A stretch of 64,000 nt of DNA from Tetraselmis striata (lineage: Eukaryota > Chlorophyta > Chlorodendrophyceae > Chlorodendrales > Chlorodendraceae): assembly GCA_006384855.1 (NCBI GenBank), contig VCJN01001306.1, forward strand, positions 1 to 64,000. The letters are read 5' to 3'. How positions within the stretch are numbered: the first letter of the stretch is position 1; every line of letters begins with the position of its first letter. A program made the position numbers and the translations under genes. This document shows positions 31,140 to 42,360 of the stretch, one piece after another. A model generated the notes under the pieces. The model made no database searches. It was given only the letters and a program-made list of their open reading frames with translations, and was not told where the DNA came from.

Positions 31140-33290
31140 AGCCGGAATTGTCGATCTAAAATAGCACTTGCTCTTCGACTATGCGAGACTCGAGCAAAGC
31201 CCGAACGCCATCGGGACCGGTGAGTATTTTACGTTTGCAAATGCCTAATATTGCATTATCACTCGGTAGACACCCGAGCAGTACAATCCCCAAAAAGTGA
31301 TTGGATTATACACTGCTGCCCGGGTGGTATCAAATATGCAACCGACTTGTTGACCTTGCGCCAGAGTTGGCGCTTGCCTTGGATAAAATCCCCGACGACG
31401 CTTTGACCTGCATTCGGATCGTACTAGTCGGTAAGTCGACTTCCAATGTCAATGCTGCGAGCAACCGACTAGTTGTCCAACTTGTAGTGCGGAGCTTGCC
31501 ACGTTAGAGCTCCTCGGTTAGGTTCAGTCACATCGACTAGTTTAATGGCATCCATGCCATGCTTAGACAAGCTCATGCTCAACATGAGCAGGTTGGAGAG
31601 CTAACCTTGTCTATATTACAGTACACCATCGACTACAGTACACCATTGACTTCGTGATGTCCTGACGAGAGAGTAGCGTGTAACCTAACTTCGGTGCTGC
31701 CTATATGCCGAACTATAGATGATGTCACGAGATCGCGAGTGGTGTCCAAGGAGACATCGGCAAGGTCTTTGTCAGCTCATGGAACTCCAGTTCCTCGTGA
31801 GAGAGTACTGATGTGTCACCTCAGGCTCGCCGTACCGACTCTATCTGGGCGATGTGAGTGTATGTATGACGATCGCTATCTCCGGACTCCGGAGGTCGAA
31901 TTAACTCGGCGACGAGGTGTTGCAGGTGTGTCCAGTTTGGACTCGAGCTGACCGCATTTGTCGTCGACACATGGTCGATGCCACTAAACTTCTCCTTGTG
32001 TCTAAATGGTAATCCTCGCCGATGATTATCATTCCGAGTTGAAGTTCCTTTATGCCCGTCAATACGCGATCGACTCCCCCGGGCTGCTCGTCACTGGTAG
32101 TGACAACATCACTACGGCCTCCACATCTTCCGCTATGTCCACTGCTCTTCCCACCTTATCTTCCTCCGGTGGTACTCCGGAGGCGAGGATTTAACACTAG
32201 GTGTGTGCATGGCGGGAGTAAAGACGATACCGCCCTCGATTTACCGTCGGACATGTATTGTCGTCGACAAGCAAGTACCTAGGGATAAATGATGTCACCA
32301 GTGCGAACATCACTCGTCACAAGCAGTACGCGGGATATCGTGAGCGGTGGCCTCTTGGGGACCACACCACCAGACTCTTCTCCTTGCTAGCCAATCTCTC
32401 ACGGACCCTTTTAGTACGTGGTCGATGAACAGATAGACGATATGTGTGACACCCGGCTCTGACGGAACGGTGGCCATGCGTTGAGGCGTAGTAAGTTGCG
32501 GCTGACGTGCACTACATGAATGCCCCCCCCCCCCCCCCCCCCCCAAGTGCTCACACATGCTCCCGGTGGGCACCTACAATGCGACTTGTGTGCAGCTGAT
32601 CCAAGGCGGCTGTCCAAGGGCAGATAGTAACTGGAGGTGATGGTAGAAGATGTCGACGACGAAAATAAATAGCGCTAAAAGAAATGAACGCTTCGATACT
32701 CCGAGACTCCAGCTCCTAGCTTTGTCTAACGTCGCCGTTGCACGGCGGGCTGTTGTCAACTACACTATCTCCACAGCAGGACAAACGCAACGTGTGGAAC
32801 TAGCCCATAATCTGTCATGCGCATAACCTAATGCGTCCTGCCGAGTCGCAAATGGTGGTGCAGCAGGTGCCGGAGGCTCTGCTAGGTGAGACCGAAGAAG
32901 TGATTACAAGGCTGTCAGCCCCTCATTGATGAGAGCTGAGCAGCCGGAGTTGGAGGGCTACTGCACTTGTCGAAACGGGGTTCGCCTAACCGCGCTTTAC
33001 ACGGTACTTGTACTGTATCCGTACTCAATTTTACTGTACGATTACTGTATTCCGTATCACCCGCGCCTAGCCCTCGCCTATATCCGCGTGCAGTCAGCTT
33101 ATCTCCGCCTATCCGGCGGTGGTCGCGAGTACCCGCGCCGAGCCATGACTGCCATGGCAGTACCCGTACGCTAACGGTACGTGATATGAGTCCCTTGCGC
33201 ACTTTTCGCCCCTCGAGTACCCGCTACACGGGCGCGCGAGGGCGCTCGGCGCTAGTCGGCCAAAAGCTGACGCGGCGCGAGTACCGGCTG
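31140..33290. other. No recognisable gene; one C22 run
   Basis: I see no supported gene. A poly(C) run of 22 lies at 32523-32544. GTACCCG-type words are frequent at 33000-33290. Confidence 0.45.
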
Positions 33291-33294
33291 CACG

Positions 33295-33460
33295 TACTCC
33301 CTGCACATTCATGCACATCCCTGCACATCCGCAGCACATCGTTGTGCACATCCTTGCACATCGCTGTGCACATCGCTGTGCACGTCGTTGAACATCCGCT
33401 GGACATCCGTTGCACATCCCTGCACATGCCTGCACATACATCGCTAAACATCCCCTCACA
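33295..33460. repeat. Minisatellite of about 12-bp TGCACATC units
   Basis: Degenerate tandem array of units such as CTGCACATCC, TGTGCACATCGC and TTGCACATCC, about a dozen copies. Units are too short and variable for a CRISPR array. Confidence 0.8.
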
Positions 33461-33555
33461 CGCATGAAATTAGGGGTCGCCTGACGGTCACCGCCGCTCA
33501 CCGCTGAACCAAGCGCGGACAACCGCGCACTCGCATCGCATAATGACAGCCTCGC

Positions 33556-34023
33556 ATGAACAGCAAATCGCCCTGCTCGCCCCCCACTGCCACCATGGCC
33601 TCCGCCAGCACCTTTCATAACGTTGCCGGCCCGGATGACGCCTCGTGGAAAGGCTTAATGCTGTTGAGTAGGTCGCCCGAGCCCCCGCCTGCCCCGCGCG
33701 GCCCGCCCCTGCGCTACTACCTCACGACCGCCATCGCCGACCGCTCGTCGAATGTTTCTGACGGGGTCAAGCTGAACGGCCCCTTGACCACCGCCCGCCT
33801 TCGCGAGGCCAGCAGCACCACCAACCAGGATGCGCAAGGGGTGTACGTATTCATTTCCCTAGCGGAGGCGCAAGACGAGACAGATCTGGGCTTCGATGCG
33901 GCGTACGTGTCCAGCTGCGATTTGTCACATCTAGAGGAAGCCGGGTTTTGCGTGGCCGCGTGGCCAGAACGCACCGATCCCACCCGACACGCACCCGATA
34001 TCGCTAGAGGGAGGGGAAGCTAA
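33556..34023 (+). CDS. Hypothetical plus-strand ORF, 155 residues
   Basis: Balanced composition from about residue 30 on (RYYLTTAIADRSSNVSDGVK, VYVFISLAEAQDETDLGFDA), more protein-like than the surrounding shadows. No domain recognised. It may be the first exon of a gene continuing at 34034-34537. Confidence 0.35.
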   Translation: MNSKSPCSPPTATMASASTFHNVAGPDDASWKGLMLLSRSPEPPPAPRGPPLRYYLTTAIADRSSNVSDGVKLNGPLTTARLREASSTTNQDAQGVYVFISLAEAQDETDLGFDAAYVSSCDLSHLEEAGFCVAAWPERTDPTRHAPDIARGRGS

Positions 34024-34033
34024 GGTCGTTGCC

Positions 34034-34537
34034 ATGGCGGATTTTGAGTTCCTCCGTTGTTCTCTCGCATCGTCCGTTGATGCTACAGCGAATTGGAGGC
34101 TGAAAACCCTTCGCGCCGACGCAGCGCCTCAACGGTATGGCGCGACGCAAGAACTGCGCTCGGTGCGTTCTGGCCGTTTCGGCCACCAGCCCGCCGCCTC
34201 CGAATTCCGCCGGAATTGTGGCAAGTCCACCACAGTAGACGGCCTACCAGTGGTAGGCGAGGAGGCGTTGGTCTCGGCGGTGACCGAGGCGATGTACGAC
34301 CGCATGAACGGCCACGGCAAGCACCACATGGAGCTGCCAACTGGCTACTCAGTGGGCCCAAGTGATCCAAAGGCATGGCCCTTCCTTACTGCCTTCGGTG
34401 ATCCCAAAGTATACGCAATGCGCGAGCTGCATGCGCTGTGCGAGGCGCATTTTATGCACCCGATGGACGATAGAGATGCTCTGCGCGATGTGATGGGCTG
34501 GGATTCAGCGCTCCAATTCCGCCACCGCTTCCCATAG
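34034..34537 (+). CDS. Hypothetical plus-strand ORF, 167 residues
   Basis: The second half (GYSVGPSDPKAWPFLTAFGD, then MRELHALCEAHFMHPMDDRD) is protein-like with aromatic and acidic residues. No family recognised. It follows the ORF at 33556-34023 in another frame; a joining intron could not be placed with confidence. Confidence 0.35.
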   Translation: MADFEFLRCSLASSVDATANWRLKTLRADAAPQRYGATQELRSVRSGRFGHQPAASEFRRNCGKSTTVDGLPVVGEEALVSAVTEAMYDRMNGHGKHHMELPTGYSVGPSDPKAWPFLTAFGDPKVYAMRELHALCEAHFMHPMDDRDALRDVMGWDSALQFRHRFP

Positions 34538-36388
34538 AGACGGGTGGCTATGTATTCCGGTGGGAGGCGCTGCCGAGCAAGAGCGAGGCAGACAAAGCTG
34601 GAACAGTAGGCGCTCCGAACTGTGCGCTAAGAGCGTGCGCGTGAGCTGGGTGAGCGCGCTCGGAAGCTGCGCGCTACGGAGTGGCAGGAGCGCATGGAGC
34701 GAGAGCAGTGAGCGGGTATCTCAGACAACACCAGCGAAGGCGACTATTCAGCGCCCCGCACATCGGCGCAATTCTGAAAGCTACGACAGCATTGACAGCT
34801 GGGATGCGGTAAAGTGCGGGCCATATGAAAAGAAGTACTTCATGCAGAGGAGGGCGGGGCGCGAAGCAACGATGGAGGCGGGAGGCGAGGCGTTCAACAT
34901 CGGTGAGGGGGGCTGAGGGCAGCGGTGAGCCGAGCACCTGCCGCTCATGTGACATGATTGTCTCTGGCAAATCCAGTAAGGGCGAGAAGGGGAAGGGACA
35001 CGCTCACTAGATTTAATTAATGCATTCACATCTCCCTTCGCTTCGTCGCCGCTTTCTCTGCCATCTCTGCCTTCACGGCACAAGCCTTTGCCTTGGGCAG
35101 GTGGGGCTGTGCACGATGGGCTGGTCCATGCATGTCACGGTGGTGCGCGATCAAGGTGTTGCGCATCGTGACTTGGCCAGTCCTGGAGAGCATCACCTTG
35201 CCGGACTTGAGCAGGTGTTGGGGCTGTTGGTTGCTGCCGTTGCGGAAGCCCTCCTTGATCTCCATGTTTGCAGTGCTCCATGCACTGAGCACTCAGTGCG
35301 TCAAGGTTGCCATGCAGTTCTATCCATCGGGAAATTGCCGTCATGCAACTTCATGCACGGAGTGATGTCCTTTGCTGCTGCGATGTCCATGAAGGCTGCG
35401 AAGAATACCTCCGTAGCTGCCCGTAGCTTGTAGGTCAAGGTAACTTATTTCGTTGTCGCTGAGCGCCACCTCAAAGACAGCGCGATGACTTCGCCTCCCG
35501 TTGTGTTTGCAGTTGGAGATGCGTGCTATCAACGCCTATGAGCACTGGACTGTGGGAGGGCCCGATCAACACTGTCTTCCAGCAGGACTTTGTCTTCCCG
35601 CCCAGGATTGTGCATGGCAGACTTGTCACATATACATGGACAGAGGCCATCAGCATTGCCGGCAGGGGGCGGCGGCAAAGGGCCGATGGTGACGCTGTGC
35701 CGAGGCAGATGATCAGGTGATGGGCCACCTGTGCTATATAGTATTGCTGAAGCATCTTACATGTTGTTGTTGCTTTCCTGCACTTTGCGCTGATGCTGAT
35801 AGTGCAGCCCGGCACGGGTGGTGCTCCTACTTGAAACACTCCCATGCCTACGACATCGCCGCCCTCGATGAGGATGATGGCGGTGTTGATGCCATGCAGT
35901 AGTAGCATATACGCAGCAACCGTGGCGTGTGTGAATTGAGCATATCCATATGTTGCGGGAGCAGTTGCGTAGTATGGCAGGCGCATGATACATATAGGCG
36001 TCAGTTGGGTCTGGGGTTTCCAAATGTAATGTTAAGCAATACTATCTTACGAAACATGGCCAATCTGCATTATGCTTGCACATGCCTGCTTCACTAATTT
36101 TCCTGACACACTCACAACATATTTTTTCTGATACTGACAACATGGGGTGCGTATATCACGCGCATAGTCTTGATGCAGTCCTCGTACGCGCAGTGGCTAA
36201 GCGCAGTATCATTGTAATATCGAACACACTGACAGTCATACTTTAGTTGTCGGCAATAATGGGGTGTCATTCGTCTGTTTGATGTATTCAATGCTCGCTC
36301 TCATACGGGTGTTAGCCAGCTGCCCATATTGAATGATGCTGGAAGCATGATGTAATAGTTGCAGCTTGCAATGCAGTGGGCACCAGCT
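34538..36388. other. No supported gene
   Basis: Short open frames occur on both strands (for example 35026-35292 and 35471-35986, minus) but I cannot support any. Minus-strand words around 35300-35450 weakly recall the unknown gene at 21.5-23.7 kb. Confidence 0.35.
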
Positions 36389-36393
36389 AGGTA
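36389..36393. repeat. Target-site duplication AGGTA (left, copia)
   Basis: AGGTA precedes the left LTR start and recurs at 44864-44868 after the right LTR. The length fits copia integrase. Confidence 0.7.
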
Positions 36394-36829
36394 TGCTGAA
36401 GTAACTCAGTCATGATCTGTACGAATGTACTAAAATGGCACAGTAGTCAGTGCAGAATAAATATCGGCGTGCCACTTCAGGGCAGGACCTGAACTGACAC
36501 ATAAAAAATATGTAGCAATTACATATTACACAGACATTTATGCTACAGTCAAGCAGGAAACTAATGACAATTGTTCAACAAAGGCACAAGCAGAGAATGA
36601 TACAGCCTTGTTGCAGCAAAATCCCATGAGCTTACTTGTGCTGTGATACAGCCTTAGAATCTACAACCCTCCAGCAATTGGAGCGCTGAGAGCATGACAT
36701 GCAGCAATAGCCAGTAACTAATATTGCTAAAATCACTGGCATTGCAATCACTTTTTTGTTTCCCACCAAACCTTGCAGTCTCTACTGTCACTGGGCAATC
36801 ACACCTGTTGTTAGTCTGAAACTTCATTA
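36394..36829 (+). repeat. 5' LTR of the copia element
   Basis: About 436 bp, matching 44426-44863 with some 20 differences including short indels, so older than the Ty3 insertion. Ends are imperfect inverted repeats; the exact 3' boundary (CTTCA or three bases later) is uncertain. Confidence 0.85.
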
Positions 36830-37190
36830 GGTTAGGGCCCCTCTCACTGAGTGATTCCTTCTTCAGACACCTTCTCTGCCACCTGTGATCTGCACACACA
36901 TTCATTTGCTCACCTGTGAGCTTTGTGCCACATGTATCACCAACTGCCTTCTTCAACTGTGCTCTACACGACACTCACCTGCTCGTCGACTCGACGCAGC
37001 TCTCGGCTCGACACAGCTGTCGCAGCCTTGGTCCCCTGTTGGCATGGCAACATTGCTGCCCACATCAGCTCTCCCCTTGATACCTGCTGCTGTAGTTATG
37101 CCTGCTACAGCTCCAACCAGCTACAGTTACATCTCTCCGTGCTTCAACTAGTTATTTCTATCGTTCCAGCTGCTCAACTCTCCTTTCAGC

Positions 37191-37847
37191 ATGCCTGCCG
37201 ACGAGGACTCCTCGGTGGTCCCTCTTCGCATCAAAGACTTCAAACGACTGCCTCTTCACAATGCCAAGAAGGCCACTTGCACTTTGGTCTGGTGGCTGCA
37301 AGCCAAGGCAGAAGTCAGTTCCAAGCCTGGCTTTGATGAGTTCTGGACTACTGATACCAGTCCACAATATCATGCTACCTTCGTGTCTATCCTCAACCAG
37401 ATCGTTCTGGACAAGCAAGCCAGGACCAAGCGTCTCCGCTTCACCAACAGCGCCGACCCCGTGCGTGGTCGTAAAGCGATCGACGCGCTTCCCGCCACCT
37501 TTCTACAGCCACCTCGCTTTCGTGCTCAGACCTGTAATGAGGCGCTATGCATGCGAATGAAGACAACCGAGGACCTCACGGATTACGAGAACCGTCTTAA
37601 CCTGGTGCGTATGGAGCTGGAGTGGATGGACAAGGCGCCTGATGAGTCAACGCTAATCGTCGCGTTCATCGAGGGACTTCGCGACGAGTTCCGAACCGCT
37701 GCGCAGGTGCTTTCTACGGGAGCTGTCACCGCTACCACCCTTGATGCCGCTGTCCAACATGTCAGGGACTCAATGCTTACAATGGACCCGGAGCCCGCTG
37801 ATCAGCCTACCTCAGCATTTGCAGCCGACGACTCTTCAAGCTGCTGA
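37191..37847 (+). CDS. Copia Gag (capsid part)
   Basis: 218 residues from ATG 37191 to TGA 37847. A helical capsid-like protein with the copia Gag features YENRLNLVRMELEWM, LIVAFIEGLRDEFR and a C-terminal helix. It should assemble the particle. The zinc knuckle lies in the next frame, so a frame change separates the two. Both LTR elements in the window start with a Gag of this type, but sequences differ. Confidence 0.75.
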   Translation: MPADEDSSVVPLRIKDFKRLPLHNAKKATCTLVWWLQAKAEVSSKPGFDEFWTTDTSPQYHATFVSILNQIVLDKQARTKRLRFTNSADPVRGRKAIDALPATFLQPPRFRAQTCNEALCMRMKTTEDLTDYENRLNLVRMELEWMDKAPDESTLIVAFIEGLRDEFRTAAQVLSTGAVTATTLDAAVQHVRDSMLTMDPEPADQPTSAFAADDSSSC

Positions 37848-37855
37848 GCACCAAC

Positions 37856-38521
37856 ATGGAGAGCAATGCCCCGCCACCGCCGTCACGCCCACGTGGAGAC
37901 GTGCCCATCTGCAAGTACTGTGACAAGTGTGGCCACACCATGGACAAGTGTTTCAAGAGGCAGCGCGACATCAAGCGTAGGGAGCGCCCTGGAGCAAGCG
38001 GCACTGCTGTTGTTGCTGGCACCAATTCTACTACACCTGCCCCCGAGCCCTCAGCTGGTGGCACCGTTCCATGGGCCATGTTAGCCCAGGTCGGGAAGCC
38101 ATTCAAGTCTACATACGAAGACAACAGCTTTGCCACTGCTGATACCTTCTTTGACACCTCCACCTCCGAGTCATCCGGCGAGTGCTCCGACACCAATGAC
38201 GACATCTGCGACGACATGATTGATGAGCGCCACCTAAAACCCGCCGCACCTGTGCAGCCCGCCCTTTCTCTTCACCTATCGCCACACACCAAATCTAAGC
38301 CATCCATCGCCACGGCTACTTTGGCGGTTGAGATGAACGGTGTCAATGCCATGGCCGCTCAGCTCCGCGCCGACACTGCTAGCGTCGCCCATCAACTTAC
38401 GTGTTCCGCATGGTTGCCCGAGTGCGCGCCAGGTATCGTCACTATCATGCGGACATCGTGGCTGCTCAGAAGGCCTTCGACAAGGCCGACCTTGCGTGTG
38501 ACCTTGCAGCCACTGCCGTGA
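37856..38521 (+). CDS. Copia nucleocapsid-like zinc knuckle and linker
   Basis: Contains CKYCDKCGHTMDKC, a CCHC knuckle in the retroviral spacing, followed by basic KRQRDIKRRERPG. A long polar linker rich in Ser, Thr and Asp follows. It is displaced by one frame from the capsid ORF and should bind element RNA. Confidence 0.75.
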   Translation: MESNAPPPPSRPRGDVPICKYCDKCGHTMDKCFKRQRDIKRRERPGASGTAVVAGTNSTTPAPEPSAGGTVPWAMLAQVGKPFKSTYEDNSFATADTFFDTSTSESSGECSDTNDDICDDMIDERHLKPAAPVQPALSLHLSPHTKSKPSIATATLAVEMNGVNAMAAQLRADTASVAHQLTCSAWLPECAPGIVTIMRTSWLLRRPSTRPTLRVTLQPLP

Positions 38522-39541
38522 TAGAGGCGGGTGCAGACGCACAACAAATGTGGAAGGAGGATGAGGACCTCATACGCACCTCATTCGTCGTACCTCGCCC
38601 TCTGCGATTGAGCAGGCCGAGGCACCTCTTCCTCCGTCCATGGTCTTCCTCCAGCAGCCGCTTCCCATCCAGCGTCCACTTCGTCGCCCTGCGGATCCCT
38701 TTCAGGTGTCCCCGGCACAGGCTGCCGCTCGTCAGCGCAGCTACAATGTGGAGATGGCGGCCTTCCAGCGGCAAGTTGAACTGCGGGTCCTTGCTATGCC
38801 TATCAACAATCGAGGCTCCCGTTACCGCATCCTCTATGTCGCAGACACCGCCTCGCCAGATGACAACGACACGTCCTCTAACGCTGACCTCAATGCCTAC
38901 CAACCCCGCATCGACCTGACTCACGTGGCGCTGGAGCGCAACAACACGCACGTGCCTCGTGGCACACGGCTTCGAGATTCCACATACCAGCGTCGCAACC
39001 GCCGTCGTATGCGCTCCGCTCGCCACCGCGCCGCTACTACCTGTCTACGTGATGCTGCATTCACTGCTGCAATTGCGGCTCACCTTCAGGATCTGCCGGA
39101 CTCCACCTCTACCTCCACCAACCGCTCCCCTCATCAACTGCATCTGTCGCCGGGCTGATGGCAGAATTGCATGCGGCAAGTGGCGCTGTGTTCCTGTCCA
39201 TATTCCTGCCCAGCATGAGTGGCACGTAGCCTTTCAGGCGGAGCTCAGCAACTTAGCCGCTGTTGACGACAGCCGACGCATCCCTGACCTCTCTGCGAGT
39301 CCTATTCGAGACATTCGGTTGCACTTTCAGTGGGCCACTCACTGTGATTTGCATGGTAACGCTCTTCAGAGGCGGCTTGTCACGCATGGTTTCCACAACA
39401 TACCCTGCATCCACTACAACAATGAGACTGATTTGATGCCGCTCTGTCGCACTTCTGAGCACGCTGGAACATCACAAGTCACCACAAATCCCACATCCAG
39501 TCCTTATACGGATTACGCACTCATCGCCACTGAGGACACAG
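38401..39541 (+). pseudogene. Copia insert region of unknown function, upstream of the methyltransferase
   Basis: Three overlapping open frames that look like one broken coding region: a helical segment (VAAQKAFDKADLACDLAATA), an Arg-rich segment (YQRRNRRRMRSARHRAA) and a segment ADGRIACGKWRCVPVHIPAQ. None matches a domain I know. Lying between the zinc knuckle and the methyltransferase, it may be the N-terminal part of the acquired methyltransferase or part of Gag. Confidence 0.4.
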
Positions 39542-40480
39542 CTCTACACGCCGCTGAATCTGGACCGGCACCACTCCCGTCCAGCCTTTCACCTCCACAT
39601 CCAGCCTTCCGCGTCTGCTTTTCAACACCGGCGCCAACTTGGTATCCTACTTCTTGGTTCTGGCGCTGTGCCAGGGTTCATCAGTCACATTGCAGCGGCC
39701 GGTCCGCCTATTGGCATGCTTACCTTGGTGGACTCAGACGAGACTGCACGTGACGCCATGGACATGGAGCTCCTGAAGCTGTCCTCTGCATCACCTGACA
39801 CGCTTCCACCGTCTGCAGTGCAAGCATCGCATACGTGGCTTCCTCAAGATATCATGTCCATCGCCGGCGCGCATCTCGCCCAACTTCCGTATGTCGATCT
39901 AGTCATCGCTACTCCTCCATGCAATCCCTTCTCTACTGCCGGCCTGCAACATGGACTTCATGACCCGGACGCCAAGCCCTTCTATGCTGAGTGTGACATC
40001 ATCGCCCAGCTCGCCGAACTACAACGTGGGGTAATGAACGATATCATTGAAAATGTACCTGGAGCGGCTCGATTCCCCGAACTGCGCGCTGCTCTTGGAG
40101 ATCCATTCCTTGCCCGTGCTCACGAACTCGGCTCTTCGGCTCGTCGGAATACCTTTCTATGGACCAACATCCTTGACACCTATACCCGTCAGCAACACTA
40201 TCAGTCCTCCCTTCGCTGTCCGCCACCGGTCAGTGACCTCCTCAAGCAGTATGGCTTCTCACCTGCGTGGACGGCGCCACCACATTTGCAAGACAGCATC
40301 TTCCCGAAGTTTGTCTCTCGACGCGGCAGTTATGCATACCGTATCATCCATCCTGATGGCCATGGGCGCGGCATGCTCAGACTCTGCGGGGAGTGGACTG
40401 AACCATGCTGTGATATTCGGGCTGTCGCGTTGGGTATCCCGTCAGCATGCTGCAACATCCTAACTTGTCAGAAGACACTC
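39542..40480 (+). CDS. C5-cytosine DNA methyltransferase domain in copia Pol
   Basis: About 300 residues. Motif I, the S-adenosylmethionine loop: LGILLLGSGAVPGFISHIAA (about 39639-39698). Motif II acidic TLVDSDETARDAM. Motif IV: YVDLVIATPPCNPFSTAG with catalytic Cys at 39920-39922. Motif VI: DIIENVPGAAR with the Glu at about 40049. Motif VIII-like: GSSARRNTFLWTN (about 40130). A target-recognition-like region follows (FVSRRGSYAYRI ... LCGEWTEPCCDIRAVALGIP), whose end resembles the last motif of DNMT3-type enzymes. The PPCN form and the ENV and R-x-R motifs together make this confident. It would transfer methyl groups to cytosine in DNA. The frame starts after a break near 39541 and gives way to the protease frame near 40450. 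Confidence 0.82.
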
Positions 40481-41094
40481 GGCGCCGTCTGCAGGGCGCC
40501 TGCGTGGACTCCGACGTCGGTCGATGGCTTGTGTCTGCCATTACTTCATCTGTCGTCCACTCAGCACACATCAGCATTCGGTCATTTTCAGACATGTGGG
40601 TGTTTGACACTGCCGCGACTACACACATGACCGCGCAACTTTTGGACTTGGCTGAGTACCGCACCATTCCACGCCGCTGGATCGATGGCCTCGGCGCATA
40701 CGCAGTCGGGGAAGGCAACGTTCACCTCTACCTGCAGGATAACACAGGGACACCAGTACGCATCAATCTTCCGCACGGCCTCCATGTCCCCGACCTTGCT
40801 GCCAAGACCAACAATGACATACGGCGGCTTTTCAGCAGCCGCCAAGCATGGGATGCCAATCCCGGTCTCGAGATTATCTTCACAGCTACCAACCCTCGGC
40901 TGCTATTGCCCGACATAACCGTTGTTCCCATCCTGACACACAGGCGCCTACTAACTTTTTCCTCTCACATCATCAAAAGCCCAAGCCTCGCCGCCCTATC
41001 CCCATGCCTCCATCGACTGCTCATCAACTCTGGCATGCTCGTCTCGGGCACATCAGCGGGCGTGGTATGGCATCACTTACCCGCAGCGGCGTGA
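40447..41094 (+). CDS. Copia protease
   Basis: SDMWVFDTAATTHMTAQ is the copia protease active-site region (W-x-x-D-[ST]-[GA]-A-T-x-H-M-T). The middle residue is Ala (DTAAT) where DTGAT or DSGAT is usual, which may impair activity. Downstream strands (NVHLYLQDNTGTPVRINLPH, GLHVPDLA) fit. It should process Gag-Pol. Confidence 0.8.
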   Translation: MLQHPNLSEDTRRRLQGACVDSDVGRWLVSAITSSVVHSAHISIRSFSDMWVFDTAATTHMTAQLLDLAEYRTIPRRWIDGLGAYAVGEGNVHLYLQDNTGTPVRINLPHGLHVPDLAAKTNNDIRRLFSSRQAWDANPGLEIIFTATNPRLLLPDITVVPILTHRRLLTFSSHIIKSPSLAALSPCLHRLLINSGMLVSGTSAGVVWHHLPAAA

Positions 41095-42155
41095 GCATCC
41101 TTCCTGCCGGACCCTGCTCTGCCGTTCTGCCGGACGTGCGCCCTCATCAAGTCAACTGTTGCCCCCCGTCCTAGAGGCCTGCACGCCAAGCCTGCACAGC
41201 CATTTCAACGCACTGGCTGGGATTTCTGGCAGAATCACGTCCCATCTCCACAGGGCAATGTTTACTCATGCGGAGCCATCGACTACACCACTTCAGTCGT
41301 GGCGCTCTACTTCTGCCGTTCTCGCGCGGCCTCCACTAATTGCTTCAAAGCGCACCGCACCATCGCTTAGAAACACTACGCCTTGACAACGACACCGCAT
41401 TTCGTACCGCTGAATTCACATTCGCAACGGATGAATCGTAAACCAGTCGGGAGTACGCCGCGCCCTACATTCAATTCCAGAACGGTTTGATTGAGCGCAC
41501 TTGCTATACCCTAGCTACCTGGGCCCGGTGCATGCTGGACTACGCTGGCCTTGGTGCCGAATTTCGGGAATTTGCCATGGCTACCGCTGTGCTTATACAT
41601 AATCGCACCTTCCGTCGTGGTATCAGCGACATCCCACTGCTTCGCCTCACTGGCGTTACACCATGCCTCTCCTACCTTGGGACATTTGGCTGCCCAGCCT
41701 ATGTGCACGTGCCCCGCGCTAATCGCACCAAGATTGCAGCATCCTCACGTGAAGGCATCTTCGTGGGATACTCGCCTGATTCACCAGCGTGGTCGGTATG
41801 GATGCCTGACACTCGACTAGTGGTGTCCAGTCGCAGTGTTGCCTTTAACGAGTCTGATCGACTCGGACGATTTGATTCAGAGCTGCCTGACGAGTGGCCT
41901 GTAGCCACTCAGGAGGGGCGTGACAGCTCTTCCTCAGCAACTACAGGAGATGCACCACTTTGTCGACAGAGGGAGCCAACTGAGGAGTGGCACTCACCTC
42001 AGGAGGGGCAGCCTATCCATCACTCGGACAGCGACTCTTCTGGTGATGATGACGACAACCTGCAGTGCCGATCGCCCCTCAACAACAACGACACACACCG
42101 CCACCGATGGAACCTGCTCAGCAAGCTCCCCTCCAGCCTACACCTAGTCCGATAA
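41000..42155 (+). CDS. Copia pre-integrase and integrase (damaged core)
   Basis: The pre-integrase motif HQLWHARLGHISGRGMASL starts near 41010. The integrase core between about 41160 and 41450 is badly broken. The C-terminal half is clear: NGLIERTCYTLATWARCMLD, LIHNRTFRRG, then FGCPAYVHVPRANRTKIAAS and GIFVGYSPDSPAWSVWMPD, the typical copia integrase tail. Frames change at about 41090 and 41480. Confidence 0.85.
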
Positions 42156-42360
42156 CCCCAGCTGCACCATCAGTTTTTTCTGGAGCCCCAACACTCGACA
42201 ATTGATCCCGTTGTTAGCCAGCCCATTCCGAGCCAGCCCGTTCCGACCTCAACATCCACCACCGCAGCTGACCCGAGCAGCCAGTCTGAGGCATGCGCCG
42301 GTAATGCACCCAACCAGCAGTGTGTGTCGTCACCCACCGACCAGCCTGACACACTGATCA

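Noticed and set aside
33295-33460. CRISPR-like array
   Set aside because: Units are about 12 bp, vary freely and have no unique spacers; the window is eukaryotic.
36392-36396. TATGC / TAAAG as copia TSD with LTR starting TGAAG
   Set aside because: They do not match; moving the LTR start three bases left to TG[TC]TGAAG gives AGGTA on both sides and puts the polypurine tract directly next to the LTR.
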